64,000 nucleotides of DNA from Oleidesulfovibrio sp047973035 (GCF_047973035.1 NZ_JBKEBF010000035.1:41813-105812), one strand, 5' to 3'. Shown: positions 43,522-53,063, counted from the stretch's first letter. Notes: generated by a model not told the origin, from the sequence alone. Made by a program: numbers and translations.

Positions 43522-44688
43522 CTACAGAGCCACAAACCGTTTTCTGGCCTGCCCCACCTTCCACAGATAACGTCGGGTCTCCATGGATGGAAGCCGTTTT
43601 TGCAGCGTTGCATACACCTCATCGGGCGACTTGGAGTTTATTATCGCAGCGGCAGTTTCCCTATCCTGATGGAAACTGCGCAACACAGCACCTGCTCCGC
43701 CGTTATATGCTGCAATGACGCAGTATTCGCGTGATACAGGATGGTTAATGGCAGAAAGATAGCATTTATTCAGTATGTACAGATAGGCTGTTCCGTAACG
43801 AATGTTTACCTCGGGAGTAAACAGCTGCTCCGGAGTCGGCTCACCCTTCCGGCCGTTTAACATTTTGTAAACATCACTTCCGGCTGTAGAGGGTACAACC
43901 TGCATCAGCCCGTATGCTGGGGCGTGACTTACCGCAAACGGGTTAAAATCACTTTCTGTCTGCATTATGGCATAGATAAGATTCGGGCTGATGCCATACT
44001 CGCTTGCATACTGCATGACAGGTGTGTGGAATTTACGGGCACGCACCTGCAAATGATCCTTGACCATGTTGAAGGTGACGCTGTGAACTGTTTTACGCTT
44101 ACCGTTTACAGTCAGGACGCGCATAGTCTTGTGGCGCTGAACAAGATCTGTTGCAAAGCTTTCAGCCCGCCATGCCCAGCGGATAGGCTTGCCATGGAAA
44201 TCCAGAACTTCGTTATACAAAAAAGGCTCTTCCCCCAGTTTGATTTCTCCGGCTGAGTACATATCAACTGCGCGCGGATCAGCAGGAGTAAGCAACGTGG
44301 TGATAATCGCATTGCGCAGGCTTTTATCAGGATTCTCGGTGTCTATTGTCTCTACAGTAACGATACCTTTATCAAAGTCCACGCTGGCTCTGGAAAGATA
44401 GTTCTGTGTGTACTTTACGTACTCTTTAGGGCCTGCTTCCTTAACATCTCCATCGCCCCAGTTACCCATAATTGCATCGCGGAACTGTTTGAGCCTGCGG
44501 CTTAATCTTTTTAAGTCAGTCTCAAGCTGTCCGGGATTTACTGCATAGCGAATACCTTTATCCGTTGCCATGGCTGCTGCACTTGCCATATCTCCGGTTG
44601 CAGCTATTCTTGCAAGCCTTGTTGCCTCGCCTACAGTACAGGCGCTCAGCACCATTGTGGATATCAGAGCGAACAAAGCTTTTTTCAT
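43522..44688 (-). CDS. Lytic transglycosylase, MltC-like lipoprotein
   Basis: 388 aa. Lipobox (MVLSACT) then a DUF3393-like N-terminal domain, then the SLT domain: Glu in IYAIMQTESDFNPFAVS, AYGLMQVVPSTAG, NIRYGTAYL and YCVIAAYNGGAGAV. It cleaves peptidoglycan between MurNAc and GlcNAc from the outer membrane. ATG 44688 lies eight bases after GGAGG; TTG 44694 is less likely. Confidence 0.9.
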   Translation of the reverse strand: MKKALFALISTMVLSACTVGEATRLARIAATGDMASAAAMATDKGIRYAVNPGQLETDLKRLSRRLKQFRDAIMGNWGDGDVKEAGPKEYVKYTQNYLSRASVDFDKGIVTVETIDTENPDKSLRNAIITTLLTPADPRAVDMYSAGEIKLGEEPFLYNEVLDFHGKPIRWAWRAESFATDLVQRHKTMRVLTVNGKRKTVHSVTFNMVKDHLQVRARKFHTPVMQYASEYGISPNLIYAIMQTESDFNPFAVSHAPAYGLMQVVPSTAGSDVYKMLNGRKGEPTPEQLFTPEVNIRYGTAYLYILNKCYLSAINHPVSREYCVIAAYNGGAGAVLRSFHQDRETAAAIINSKSPDEVYATLQKRLPSMETRRYLWKVGQARKRFVAL

Positions 44689-44712
44689 ACGCAAAGCCTC
44701 CGCACCTGGGAC

Positions 44713-46284
44713 TTAGTATAATGTACGTATAGATGTGCCGGGGTAGTAATGTGCCAAAATCTGCTTAAAGCCCGCACCTTCACGCGCCATACCTTCTGCC
44801 CCCCATTGGCTCATACCCACACCATGTCCATAGCCAACCCCGTGAAACGTGATGTTATTTCCGGAAGTTCCGATATTGCAGAGTGTACTTTTCATCTTTG
44901 TTGCTCCGATCATTAACCTGAAAGGGTTGGAAGTCATTTCCACTCCACCTTTGTCAGTCATGATACGGACACGAAGCACTCTGCCGGAACTAGAACGTTG
45001 CAACACGGTTATGCTGCTGACCTTGCTGACTGGGTAGCCCCTGCTCCGTAACATTTGGGCAACGTCTGATTTTTTTATAGAATGCCGCCATGTCATTTTT
45101 TTAACTCTGTTGCTGACAGGGTCGGCATGGGCCGAATAGTACGGCATATTAACGTCCCAGACTGAGGAATCATCTTCCAGTACACCGCCGCTGTGCGAGT
45201 GGTAGAACGCAAGGGCAATTCCGCTGCCATATACAAGGATATTGCCTCGGGTTGCTTTTATGGCTGCATTTGTCCGCGGATCAACCTTACTAGCTCCACC
45301 GTATACCTGAGAAGCAGTTGTTGACCAAACGTCGTAGGCCCGCTCTTTACTACGAAGCAGCATGTATAACGCATGCGTACGCGCTGCAATGGCCTGCGCG
45401 CGCAAAGCTTCAGGCTTGAATGAGACCGGCATTTCACACGGTACCACGCCTTCAAGGTAACGTTCCAGCGGCAACTTATTTACCACAAGAATTTTGCCTT
45501 CCAGCGCGTGCAGGGATATAGAGCCAGAGTATTTTGCTCCGCCAATTTCAAATAGTCCGGAGCGGGCAATTAATGAAACTTCTGAAGCCAGCGCTCTGCC
45601 GTTCAGGGCTACCCTGCCACCCTGTTCACTTACCCGGATTGAGCCAGCCATAATTCGTGCGCGTTTCACTCCATAACCGGCAACAGTATCTTCGGGCGGA
45701 AATATTCTGATCTCCCGGTCGTGGAGTAAGGCGACCCTTACGAAAGGTTCTTTACGCGGAATAGGTTTGGGCGTGACACTATCTGTAGGAACGCTTTTCT
45801 TCCCAAAACGTGAGTCTTGTTGCAGGCGTGTAAGCATGTGCCTGCTGCTGCCGGCTTTGGGACCATTCGGAAAGCGGTCAAGATACCCTTTAAAAGCCAG
45901 ACTCGCACCATTATAGTCGCCTTTGTCGTATCGCAGCATAGCCAGATTATACCATGCCCGGGCGATTATATTGGCCTGCCCGCCAAGCCCTATCCCTTTT
46001 TCATACAGGCTTATGGCACGGTCTTTTCTGTCCAGAAACATGGCGTTTATATCTGCAAGCATTATCAACGCTTCAGCTTTTACGGCGCGGGACGGCCCAA
46101 GGCGATAGATGGCGTGCCAAAGTTCGAGACTTTCCAGCACCTTACCCTGACGATACAGAGTCATCGCCTGCGTCCGTAAAGGTGTCGGATCAAAAGCCTC
46201 CTGTTGTGCAAAGCAGTTAGCAGAAGAAAAAAGCAAGATAGAGAAGGCTACAAGACCTAAAGCGACGTGGCGGAAACTCTTCAT
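44713..46284 (-). CDS. TPR and SpoIID/LytB-domain secreted protein
   Basis: 523 aa. Signal peptide (~1-26), TPR-like helices (~30-155; MTLYRQGKVLESLELW, WYNLAMLRYDKGDYNGASLAF), then a SpoIID/LytB domain (~200-520) with ALEGKILVVNKLPLERYLEGVVPCEMP, AQAIAARTHALYM and YGHGVGMSQWGAEGMA. SpoIID cuts denuded glycan during sporulation; non-sporulating bacteria use the domain in cell-wall remodelling. ATG 46284 is chosen because a longer frame overlaps miaA. Between miaA and the transglycosylase. Confidence 0.86.
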   Translation of the reverse strand: MKSFRHVALGLVAFSILLFSSANCFAQQEAFDPTPLRTQAMTLYRQGKVLESLELWHAIYRLGPSRAVKAEALIMLADINAMFLDRKDRAISLYEKGIGLGGQANIIARAWYNLAMLRYDKGDYNGASLAFKGYLDRFPNGPKAGSSRHMLTRLQQDSRFGKKSVPTDSVTPKPIPRKEPFVRVALLHDREIRIFPPEDTVAGYGVKRARIMAGSIRVSEQGGRVALNGRALASEVSLIARSGLFEIGGAKYSGSISLHALEGKILVVNKLPLERYLEGVVPCEMPVSFKPEALRAQAIAARTHALYMLLRSKERAYDVWSTTASQVYGGASKVDPRTNAAIKATRGNILVYGSGIALAFYHSHSGGVLEDDSSVWDVNMPYYSAHADPVSNRVKKMTWRHSIKKSDVAQMLRSRGYPVSKVSSITVLQRSSSGRVLRVRIMTDKGGVEMTSNPFRLMIGATKMKSTLCNIGTSGNNITFHGVGYGHGVGMSQWGAEGMAREGAGFKQILAHYYPGTSIRTLY

Positions 46285-46291
46285 CGCGTTA

Positions 46292-47224
46292 TTAAATTCC
46301 TGTTGCCAGATGGGTTTCGACAAGCTCGTCCATTGCAACCAGATCATGCGTGTTAAGCCAGTGCAGGTTTTCAACCCTTCGGAACCACGTCAGCTGTCGC
46401 TTGGCATATTGCCGGGTATTCGTCAGCCATACACGTTTACATTCCGTTAAATCGATTTCGCCTTTCAGATACGAATAGATTTCAGCGCAGCCGATTCCGG
46501 ACCACCCCGGGGCAGTCTTGTCGCTGCATATAGCAAGTGCAGCTTTTGCCTCAGCTATTGCGCCTTGTGCCAGCATTATTTCAATACGCTTTGCCAGCAG
46601 CGGGGTCAGTTCGTCTAATGTGGTTTTAATAGCAATTTTGACTGCACGATAAGGAGAAGCAGGAAGCGGTTGCTCATGCCACCAGCTGAGTGTTTTTCCT
46701 GTCGCCTCGTGAACCTCTAAAGCACGTACAATTCGTTGACTGTCATTCGGATGCAATCGCGTTGCACTTTGCGGGTCTATGCCTTTTAAAACCCCATGCA
46801 GTGCTGCTGCTCCTTTCTGCCTGCATAGCTGCTGCCACTTCAGAGAAATTTCTTCGGGTACATCGGGAATGTTGGCTATACCCTCAAGAAGAGCTTTTAG
46901 ATACATCCCCGTTCCGCCGACAAGCAGTGGCAGTTTACCGGAAGCATGAATGGCTGAAATTGCCTGAGATGCCATATCTAAAAAAACACCGGCACTCATT
47001 TTATCGCGCGTATCAAGAAAGCCATACAAGTGGTGAGGGCACTTGCTCTGCTCTTCCGCAGAAGGTTGTGCCGTAATGATGGGGAAATCCTTGTACACCT
47101 GCCTTGAGTCACAATTTACAACAGCCCCATTGAATTTTTCTGCCAGAAAAAGAGACGCTGCTGTTTTACCGGCCCCGGTGGGGCCCACAAGACAGACTAG
47201 AGGAACAGGACTGATGCCGGACAT
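46292..47224 (-). CDS. miaA: tRNA dimethylallyltransferase
   Basis: Adds the isopentenyl group to A37 of tRNAs reading UNN codons. 310 aa. P-loop GPTGAGKTAASLFLAE, DSRQVYKDFPI, YGFLDTRDKMSAG, LVGGTGMYLKALLEG and the late NTRQYAKRQLTWFR motif. Six bases after coaD. Confidence 0.96.
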   Translation of the reverse strand: MSGISPVPLVCLVGPTGAGKTAASLFLAEKFNGAVVNCDSRQVYKDFPIITAQPSAEEQSKCPHHLYGFLDTRDKMSAGVFLDMASQAISAIHASGKLPLLVGGTGMYLKALLEGIANIPDVPEEISLKWQQLCRQKGAAALHGVLKGIDPQSATRLHPNDSQRIVRALEVHEATGKTLSWWHEQPLPASPYRAVKIAIKTTLDELTPLLAKRIEIMLAQGAIAEAKAALAICSDKTAPGWSGIGCAEIYSYLKGEIDLTECKRVWLTNTRQYAKRQLTWFRRVENLHWLNTHDLVAMDELVETHLATGI

Positions 47225-47230
47225 GAATAT

Positions 47231-47743
47231 CTACTCATTAAGCGGATACGGGTATCCGTACTTTTCTCTCAGGCGACGATAGACATTATCCGGAACCAAT
47301 CCTTTAATGTCACCGCCCAGACTAGCTGCAGCCTTGATGATTGTTGAACTGATGTACAGCCATTTATAGTCTGTCATCAGAAAGACCGTCTGAATATGGC
47401 GTTTCATTTTGCGATTCATCAGTGCAAGCTGAAACTCATATTCAAAATCTGAAACAGCCCGTAACCCCCTCAGGATTACACCGGCCCCTCTGCGTTCCGC
47501 GTAGTCAACCAGAAGCCCCGAAAAAGGTTCGACAGTGATATTGTCTGTGCCTTTCAAAGCGGCTTCGGCCATTTGCACCCGTTCATCAATGGTGAAAAGC
47601 GGCTCTTTAGGGGTATCGTTGGCAACAGCTACGACAATATGGTCGAAGATCTGGCTTCCGCGTTGAATCAGGCTGGCATGACCGTTTGTAAGCGGATCGA
47701 ACGTTCCGGGGTAGATTGCTATTTTTCCGCTTGGCGACCCCAT
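47231..47743 (-). CDS. coaD: Phosphopantetheine adenylyltransferase
   Basis: Penultimate step of coenzyme A synthesis. 170 aa. YPGTFDPLTNGHASLI (HxGH-like, reads NGHASL), RGLRAVSDFEYEFQLALMN, and the ISSTIIK C-terminal signature. Overlaps rsmD by 25 bases, a common rsmD-coaD pair. Slight uncertainty about the first few residues (a later start is possible). Confidence 0.95.
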   Translation of the reverse strand: MGSPSGKIAIYPGTFDPLTNGHASLIQRGSQIFDHIVVAVANDTPKEPLFTIDERVQMAEAALKGTDNITVEPFSGLLVDYAERRGAGVILRGLRAVSDFEYEFQLALMNRKMKRHIQTVFLMTDYKWLYISSTIIKAAASLGGDIKGLVPDNVYRRLREKYGYPYPLNE

Positions 47744-48288
47744 ATGAGAATCCTTGTCTGGCCATAGGTTCGATTGACGAGCAGTTCAAGTCGGGAGTCA
47801 ACTTCGGGCAGCTCAGTAACAGCGGCTTCTGCTTCTGCTACGATCATAGCGTCATCTGAAAGCCAGCGATTGCGCAAAAGCGCCGTTGCCGCAGGACTGA
47901 CAAAATTTTTACCGTAAGGCGGATCAATCAGCACCAGATCAAAAGGACGTGCAGGTGCCACACGTAAAAACTTATTCACGTCCTCGTAGAAGACCTGCCA
48001 GCGGGATTGCTCCACGCCTAAGGTTGCTGCATTTGTTTTGATAACATTTACAGCCTTAGGATTATTTTCTATGAACCAAGCCTCTTGCGCACCACGGCTG
48101 AGAGCTTCAAAGCCGCAACTGCCGCTTCCGGCAAACAGATCAAGAACCCTGCATTCAGGCCAGTGTACGCCACGCGCTTCCAGCATGGAAAAAAGCGCCT
48201 TCCGTACTTTAGCCATTGCCGGCCTGTACCCTGGCCCTACTGTCGTCTTCAGATTACGTCCACCGTAATCACCACCAATAATTTTCAT
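47719..48288 (-). CDS. rsmD: 16S rRNA (guanine966-N2)-methyltransferase
   Basis: SAM-dependent methyltransferase, 189 aa. Start GGDYGGRNLKTTVGPGYRPAMAKVRKALFSML, SAM motif VLDLFAGSGSCGFEALSRGA, catalytic LIDPPYGKNF. Upstream of coaD in the usual order. Confidence 0.93.
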   Translation of the reverse strand: MKIIGGDYGGRNLKTTVGPGYRPAMAKVRKALFSMLEARGVHWPECRVLDLFAGSGSCGFEALSRGAQEAWFIENNPKAVNVIKTNAATLGVEQSRWQVFYEDVNKFLRVAPARPFDLVLIDPPYGKNFVSPAATALLRNRWLSDDAMIVAEAEAAVTELPEVDSRLELLVNRTYGQTRILIWGRQAEK

Positions 48289-48303
48289 AATAGTATACAG
48301 CTG

Positions 48304-49911
48304 TTATAGTTCAGAGAGAATGCTGAGCATCTCATTGTTAAGTTCAAGCAATCTGTCACGTATTTCTATCTGATGTGCCCAGTCACGTTTTTCGATGTCT
48401 TGCTTATGAGCCTGAAGCTGAGCAATGCGTGCCTCTGTCTCTGTAAGCAGAAAATCCCAATTGACCTGAGCCTGATACCGTTTGGGTTGTTCAGTCGTAA
48501 CAACCGCCTGCCCGGGGGCAAGTTCGATTTCTTCCAGATAGCCGGGGATTCTGACATCAACCTTAAATCGTTCTGCCAAAAGTCTTTTGAGAGCGCTTTG
48601 TGCTTTTTCTTCACCATGCACAAGAAACACTTTCAAATCTTCTGTGGCAAACTTGCCGATCCAGTCTACTATCTGCTGCTGACCTGCGTGTCCGGAAAAG
48701 CCGCCAATAGTGAATACCTTTGCCTGAACGGCAATATCTTCTCCGAACAAGCGTATGGTCTGTGCGCCATCAACAATTCTGCGTCCGGGGGTACCGACAC
48801 CTTGATACCCTACAAAAACAATGCTTGCACCGGAACGCCAGATGTTGTGTCGTAAATGGTGCTTTATTCTGCCCGCGTTACACATTCCGCTGGCAGAAAT
48901 GATAACAGCCGGCCCTTGATGATTGTTAATAGCCTGCGATTCCTGTGTTTTCGTTGTCAAATGCAGGTTAGGCATTGAAAGGGGGTCTTCCCCTGACATA
49001 AGCAGCTTTTGCAAATCATCGTCAAAAAACTTCGGATGCTTACGGAATATTTCCGTTGCCCTTATCGCCAGCGGACTATCTAAAAATATGGGCATATCAA
49101 TGGGTAGTTTACCCTCTTTCTGCAGCAGGAAAAGGGTGTACAGGACTTCCTGCGTTCTCTCAACCGCGAAGGCGGGGACGATGACTTTTTCTCCTGCCGC
49201 GTAGCTATAGGCGATAGCGTCTGCAAATTCCTGCCTGCTGTTGCTTTCGTCTTTGTGGTTCCGGTCTCCGTAAGTCGATTCCACAAAAAGATAATCTGCC
49301 GCTGCAGCACTCTCCGGGTCCCGAACAATAAGCGAGTTGGGTTTGCCAAGGTCACCTGAAAAAATCAATCGTGAAAACTGCCCGTTTCCGCTGATTTCAA
49401 TTTCCATAAATGCCGAACCGAGAATATGGCCCGCATCCTTATACGTAACGGTGATTCCTTCAGCAGGGGAAAACGGCGTGTTGTATTCCACATGCTGGAA
49501 AAAACGTGATACGCGTGCCGCATCAGCCTGCGTATACAGCGGGTCTACAGGCTTCTTTCCCTTTCTCTTCTGCTTTCGTGTTTGCCATTCAGCTTCCATT
49601 TCTTGTATATTGGCACTATCTTGCAGCATAATTTCAAGCAGATCACGTGTAGGCTCTGTACAGTAAATTGAGCCGGAAAAGCCATCACGGACCATTTTGG
49701 GCAACAGCCCGGTATGGTCAATATGTGCATGCGTGACCAGAAAAAACGAAAGCTCTGCAGGGTGATACACACTGGTATCGTAATTTCGTTTTTCTATTTC
49801 GTTGTTGCCCTGATGCATACCGCAATCGACAGCAAAACGGACGCCATTTGCTTCAATTATATAACAAGAGCCGGTAACAGTCCGCGCAGCGCCAAGAAAC
49901 TGAACTTTCAT
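48304..49911 (-). CDS. MBL-fold/beta-CASP RNA metallo-hydrolase
   Basis: 535 aa. Metallo-beta-lactamase motifs VTHAHIDHTGLLP, AGHILGS, FSGDLGKPN; beta-CASP motif IVPAFAVERTQEVLY; SASGMCNAGRIKHHL; and the KVFTIGGFSGHAGQQQ and FLVHGEEKA ends. CPSF73-like family that cleaves RNA; the substrate is unknown. A long charged C-terminal coiled tail follows. Fifteen bases before rsmD. Confidence 0.9.
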   Translation of the reverse strand: MKVQFLGAARTVTGSCYIIEANGVRFAVDCGMHQGNNEIEKRNYDTSVYHPAELSFFLVTHAHIDHTGLLPKMVRDGFSGSIYCTEPTRDLLEIMLQDSANIQEMEAEWQTRKQKRKGKKPVDPLYTQADAARVSRFFQHVEYNTPFSPAEGITVTYKDAGHILGSAFMEIEISGNGQFSRLIFSGDLGKPNSLIVRDPESAAAADYLFVESTYGDRNHKDESNSRQEFADAIAYSYAAGEKVIVPAFAVERTQEVLYTLFLLQKEGKLPIDMPIFLDSPLAIRATEIFRKHPKFFDDDLQKLLMSGEDPLSMPNLHLTTKTQESQAINNHQGPAVIISASGMCNAGRIKHHLRHNIWRSGASIVFVGYQGVGTPGRRIVDGAQTIRLFGEDIAVQAKVFTIGGFSGHAGQQQIVDWIGKFATEDLKVFLVHGEEKAQSALKRLLAERFKVDVRIPGYLEEIELAPGQAVVTTEQPKRYQAQVNWDFLLTETEARIAQLQAHKQDIEKRDWAHQIEIRDRLLELNNEMLSILSEL

Positions 49912-50041
49912 GTATGAACCTCTGTGTTAAAGGGGGCGTGCTGTCATAATGAACAGACTGACGGGCGAGCGCAAGAAATTTCAGTGGATTGCGGGATTAG
50001 CCACAAAACTCTATACTGACGAATATATTAAGGAGAAAAAC

Positions 50042-50698
50042 ATGAGCCAATCAAAGCAATATGTTATTGATACGTTGTCTACTAAGGAATCCTGGCGTCT
50101 TTTTAAAATAATGGCCGAGCTTGTTGATGGCTTTGAAAGCCTGAACGATCTTGAAAATTGCGTATCCATTTTCGGATCAGCACGAGTAGACCCCAGTCAG
50201 CCCCTGTATCAGGAAACAGAGCGACTTGCAGCGCTGCTTTCCCAAGCCGGATACGGCGTAATTACAGGTGGCGGCCCCGGCTTGATGGAGGCTGGCAATA
50301 AAGGTGCGGCTGAAGCAGGCGGAGAGTCCGTGGGGCTTCATATCCACCTGCCCTTTGAGCAAAGCTCCAATAAGTATATTACAACCCGTTGTGACTTCCG
50401 TTACTTCTTTGTGCGCAAATTGATGTTTATTAAATACGCCATGGCATATGTTGTTATGCCAGGGGGAATAGGCACGTTGGATGAACTGTTTGAAGCGTTT
50501 GTTCTGACGCAGACAAAACGTATCAAGCCTTTCCCTATCATTTTGTACAACAGCAGCTACTGGAATGGCTTGCTGGACTGGATCAAAGACAGAATGGTTG
50601 CCGAAGGGTTCATTAGAGCGGAAGAACTTGATCTTATTACGGTTAAAGATACTCCCGAAGAGGTTGTCAACTACATCAAACGGCATGTAATTATCTAA
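50042..50698 (+). CDS. LOG-family (TIGR00730) nucleotide hydrolase-like protein
   Basis: 218 aa. CVSIFGSARV, GGGPGLMEAGNKGAAEAGG and the signature PGGIGTLDELFEAFVLTQT are those of LONELY GUY proteins, cytokinin-activating phosphoribohydrolases in plants; bacterial members hydrolyse nucleotide monophosphates. ATG 50042 has AAGGAG seven bases upstream, which an upstream in-frame start (49949) lacks. Six bases before tadA. Confidence 0.88.
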   Translation: MSQSKQYVIDTLSTKESWRLFKIMAELVDGFESLNDLENCVSIFGSARVDPSQPLYQETERLAALLSQAGYGVITGGGPGLMEAGNKGAAEAGGESVGLHIHLPFEQSSNKYITTRCDFRYFFVRKLMFIKYAMAYVVMPGGIGTLDELFEAFVLTQTKRIKPFPIILYNSSYWNGLLDWIKDRMVAEGFIRAEELDLITVKDTPEEVVNYIKRHVII

Positions 50699-50704
50699 GT
50701 ACAA

Positions 50705-51199
50705 ATGAAACACATGATGAAAATCATCCCTTCGCCCCCTTCCGGCTGGAATAGCTGGAAGGAGTTGATGGCGCTTGCACTGGAAGAAGCCGCCCGTGCC
50801 GAAAAAGCAGGTGAAGTGCCTGTAGGCGCTGTGGTCGTAAGCAAGGAGGGAAAGATTCTCGGACGGGGGCGCAACTGCCCCGTTGCATGTAATGATCCCT
50901 GTGCCCATGCAGAAATTGTTGCCATCAGAAATGCTTGTCAGGCGGTAAAAAACTACAGGCTGGATGGAGCAATTCTGGTTGTAACGTTAGAACCCTGCCA
51001 GATGTGTTCCGGTGCCATTGTTCATGCGCGCCTTTCAGGCGTGGTTTATGGTGCCGCTGACCCTAAGGCGGGAGCAGTAGACTCTTGTTTTGATGGACTG
51101 GAGCAGCCATACCATAACCATAAAGTATGGTATATGAGCGGTGTCAGCGCTAAAGAGTGCTCCGCTCAACTTTCCGCTTTTTTTCAGCAAAAAAGATAG
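50705..51199 (+). CDS. tadA: tRNA-specific adenosine deaminase
   Basis: Converts A34 to inosine in tRNA-Arg(ACG), the tRNA encoded in tandem at 42426 and 42524. 164 aa. Zinc motif CAHAEIVAIRNA and EPCQMCSGAIVHARL; VPVGAVVV is typical. ATG 50705 is given, though ATG codons at 50714 and 50717 are possible; no strong ribosome site is seen. Confidence 0.94.
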   Translation: MKHMMKIIPSPPSGWNSWKELMALALEEAARAEKAGEVPVGAVVVSKEGKILGRGRNCPVACNDPCAHAEIVAIRNACQAVKNYRLDGAILVVTLEPCQMCSGAIVHARLSGVVYGAADPKAGAVDSCFDGLEQPYHNHKVWYMSGVSAKECSAQLSAFFQQKR

Positions 51200-51230
51200 C
51201 TGTTCAACTTTATTCTTCTTTCCAAAATAA

Positions 51231-51259
51231 AAAGCCCGCCGGTTGCACCGGCGGGCTTT
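51231..51259 (-). terminator. Terminator after ppaC
   Basis: Perfect 12-bp stem, 51231-51242 with 51248-51259, loop TTGCA. On minus it is followed by TTTTATTTT. Confidence 0.88.
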
Positions 51260-51279
51260 GCCATCAGAAACTCAACAAC

Positions 51280-52197
51280 CTATTTGAATGCCTTTTCGAA
51301 GTTAGGCACAACCTGCTTCTTACGGCTCATTACGCCGTCAAGCCATACGGAACGACCTTCTGCTTTTACGCCGAAAGCTTTGTCCACAACAGCTGCATCA
51401 TCAGAAACGATCAGCATTTCGCTGCCTTCTTTCATGATGTCGGTCAGGAGCAGGAATACAGAATGACGGCCTTCTGCCTTCACTTTCTGAATTTCTTCAT
51501 ACAGGCCATCCTTAACAGGATCAAGAATGGTCAGATCAACAACTTCCAACTGGCCGATGCCAACTTTGTTGCCGTTCATGTCGAAATCTTTGTAGTCACG
51601 GAAAACGAGTTCGCTCATGGTAGCGCCTTCAACGGCAGACTTAACCTTGAACATTTCCATGCCCAGAGCCATGATGTCTTCTACACCGGCGATTTTGGCC
51701 AGTTCTTCAACAGCCTTTTTGTCCTGAGGGGTACAGGTGACGGACTTGAACATTACGGTGTCGCTGAGGATTGCACACAGCATACCGCCGGCGATACCCT
51801 TAGGAACTTCCACGCCGTAGAAATCGTACATAGCTTTGATAACGGTGCAGGAGCAACCTACAGGCCATACCCACATTTCCAGAGGGTTGGAGGTGGTCAC
51901 GTTACCAAGCTTGTGGTGGTCCACAACACCCTTAAGGTCGGCATCAGCGATGTCAGCAGGCAGCTGAGCGCCATCGGTGGTGTCAACAAGGATCAGCTCT
52001 TTACCTGCAACGGAAGTAACAACTTCAGGTGCAGTCAGACCGAACTTTTCAAGTACGTAGTTGCTTTCAGGAGTGCATTCACCCTGAGCAACTGCAACAG
52101 CTTCGGTGCCGCGCTTGGTCATCAGGTCTGCAACAGCAATTGCGGAAATAACGGAGTCGGTGTCGGGGTTCATGTGACCCATTACGAGTACAGCCAT
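51280..52197 (-). CDS. ppaC: Manganese-dependent inorganic pyrophosphatase (family II)
   Basis: 305-aa DHH-type pyrophosphatase. MGHMNPDTDSVISAI, LILVDTTDG, VDHHKLGN (DHH) and a C-terminal MSRKKQVVPN motif. It removes PPi, including from sulfate activation, which fits a sulfate reducer. ATG 52197 has GGAGG at ideal distance; a longer frame to 52314 has none. Confidence 0.95.
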   Translation of the reverse strand: MAVLVMGHMNPDTDSVISAIAVADLMTKRGTEAVAVAQGECTPESNYVLEKFGLTAPEVVTSVAGKELILVDTTDGAQLPADIADADLKGVVDHHKLGNVTTSNPLEMWVWPVGCSCTVIKAMYDFYGVEVPKGIAGGMLCAILSDTVMFKSVTCTPQDKKAVEELAKIAGVEDIMALGMEMFKVKSAVEGATMSELVFRDYKDFDMNGNKVGIGQLEVVDLTILDPVKDGLYEEIQKVKAEGRHSVFLLLTDIMKEGSEMLIVSDDAAVVDKAFGVKAEGRSVWLDGVMSRKKQVVPNFEKAFK

Positions 52198-52335
52198 GGT
52201 GGAATCCTCCATAAATCTTGTTAGAAAAGCGAATGATCGCCTAGCGCCAAGTGAGTTTGTGCCAAATAGCACAATCAAGTGCGACTGCCAAGAGGTATCC
52301 TCGCCAATATGCAAAAAAAAGAGGAAAAAAAGAAA

Positions 52336-52362
52336 AGCCCCCAGCTAAACGCTGAGGGCATA
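52336..52362 (-). terminator. Terminator ending the PTS/rpoN cluster
   Basis: On minus: nine-bp stem with one mismatch, 52337-52345 with 52351-52359, then TTTTCTTTTTTT. It overlaps the EIIC stop. Confidence 0.75.
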
Positions 52363-53063
52363 AAATAAAAATAAACAGCAAGTTGCAATGAATATCGCGT
52401 AGGCTCTTGGTATTCGTACGGCAAGAACGCCCCCGACAGCACTTACAAACCATAACGAGTTCCAGCTTACCCCTTCTATAAAGGGCAAGTGCCCCATCAG
52501 CGACGAAAGTCCTATGATAGTGCCAATTAGCACAAGCAGAGACAGCATAAAAAACACAGCCTGCATCGCAAGAAGTTCACCTGTCGCCTTCCAGATGATC
52601 ATACCATAGGGCGCTGTTTCTCTATCGCCCGCAAAAGCGGCCCCGCGCCCTGCCCTGCCCCATGACAGCGCCCGATTGTACGATTTATCCTGCATTGCTC
52701 TATGAATATATTCAATTTTTGAACTGATAAAAGCGGCAGGCAAAGACAACAATAAGGGGACTGCGATTTCTTCGGAAGAACGTAACCCGAAGTATTCACT
52801 GCCTGCTATTGTCAACAGCAGACAAGCAACGACATTAGGAGGGATATAGGTTCCCGCAGGGAACAGATCAAGCCAGAGTAACTCAAAAAAAACAGCAAGC
52901 TTAAGGCTGAATTCCCACTCTCCGGTCATAATGGCCCATAAAAAGCCGACCGCAAGCGGACGTTCAAAAAAGCCTAGATTAATACTGAAGCGGGTGACGG
53001 AAAAGAGGGCAAAAAAAAAGCGATGGGAAGAGCCCAGAAAATCGAATTTATCGAAAAGATCAT
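52345..53063 (-). CDS. PTS mannose-type EIIC, frameshifted at T9
   Basis: Sugar-permease subunit of a mannose/sorbose PTS. The ATG at 53063 overlaps the EIIB stop (ATGA) and opens a frame of 29 codons; the long downstream frame (from 52929) lacks the start. They join perfectly if the run of nine T (53011-53019 on plus as A9) is read as ten (or seven): then 239 aa, usual EIIC length, with the conserved INLGFFERPLAVG segment across the joint. As written it encodes a 29-residue peptide and stops. Explanations: slippage of RNA polymerase or ribosome, phase variation, mutation or sequencing error. No EIID gene follows. Confidence 0.8.

Noticed and set aside
51157..52224. 355-aa open frame on plus, opposite ppaC
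   Set aside because: Exact antisense of a clear pyrophosphatase gene; the composition (many His, Asn, Phe) is that of a codon-bias shadow.
52930..53019. EIIC as simply a short protein starting at 52929
   Set aside because: The frame continues upstream with conserved EIIC residues (INLGFFERPL), so a start at 52929 would remove part of the domain; no ribosome site is seen there.
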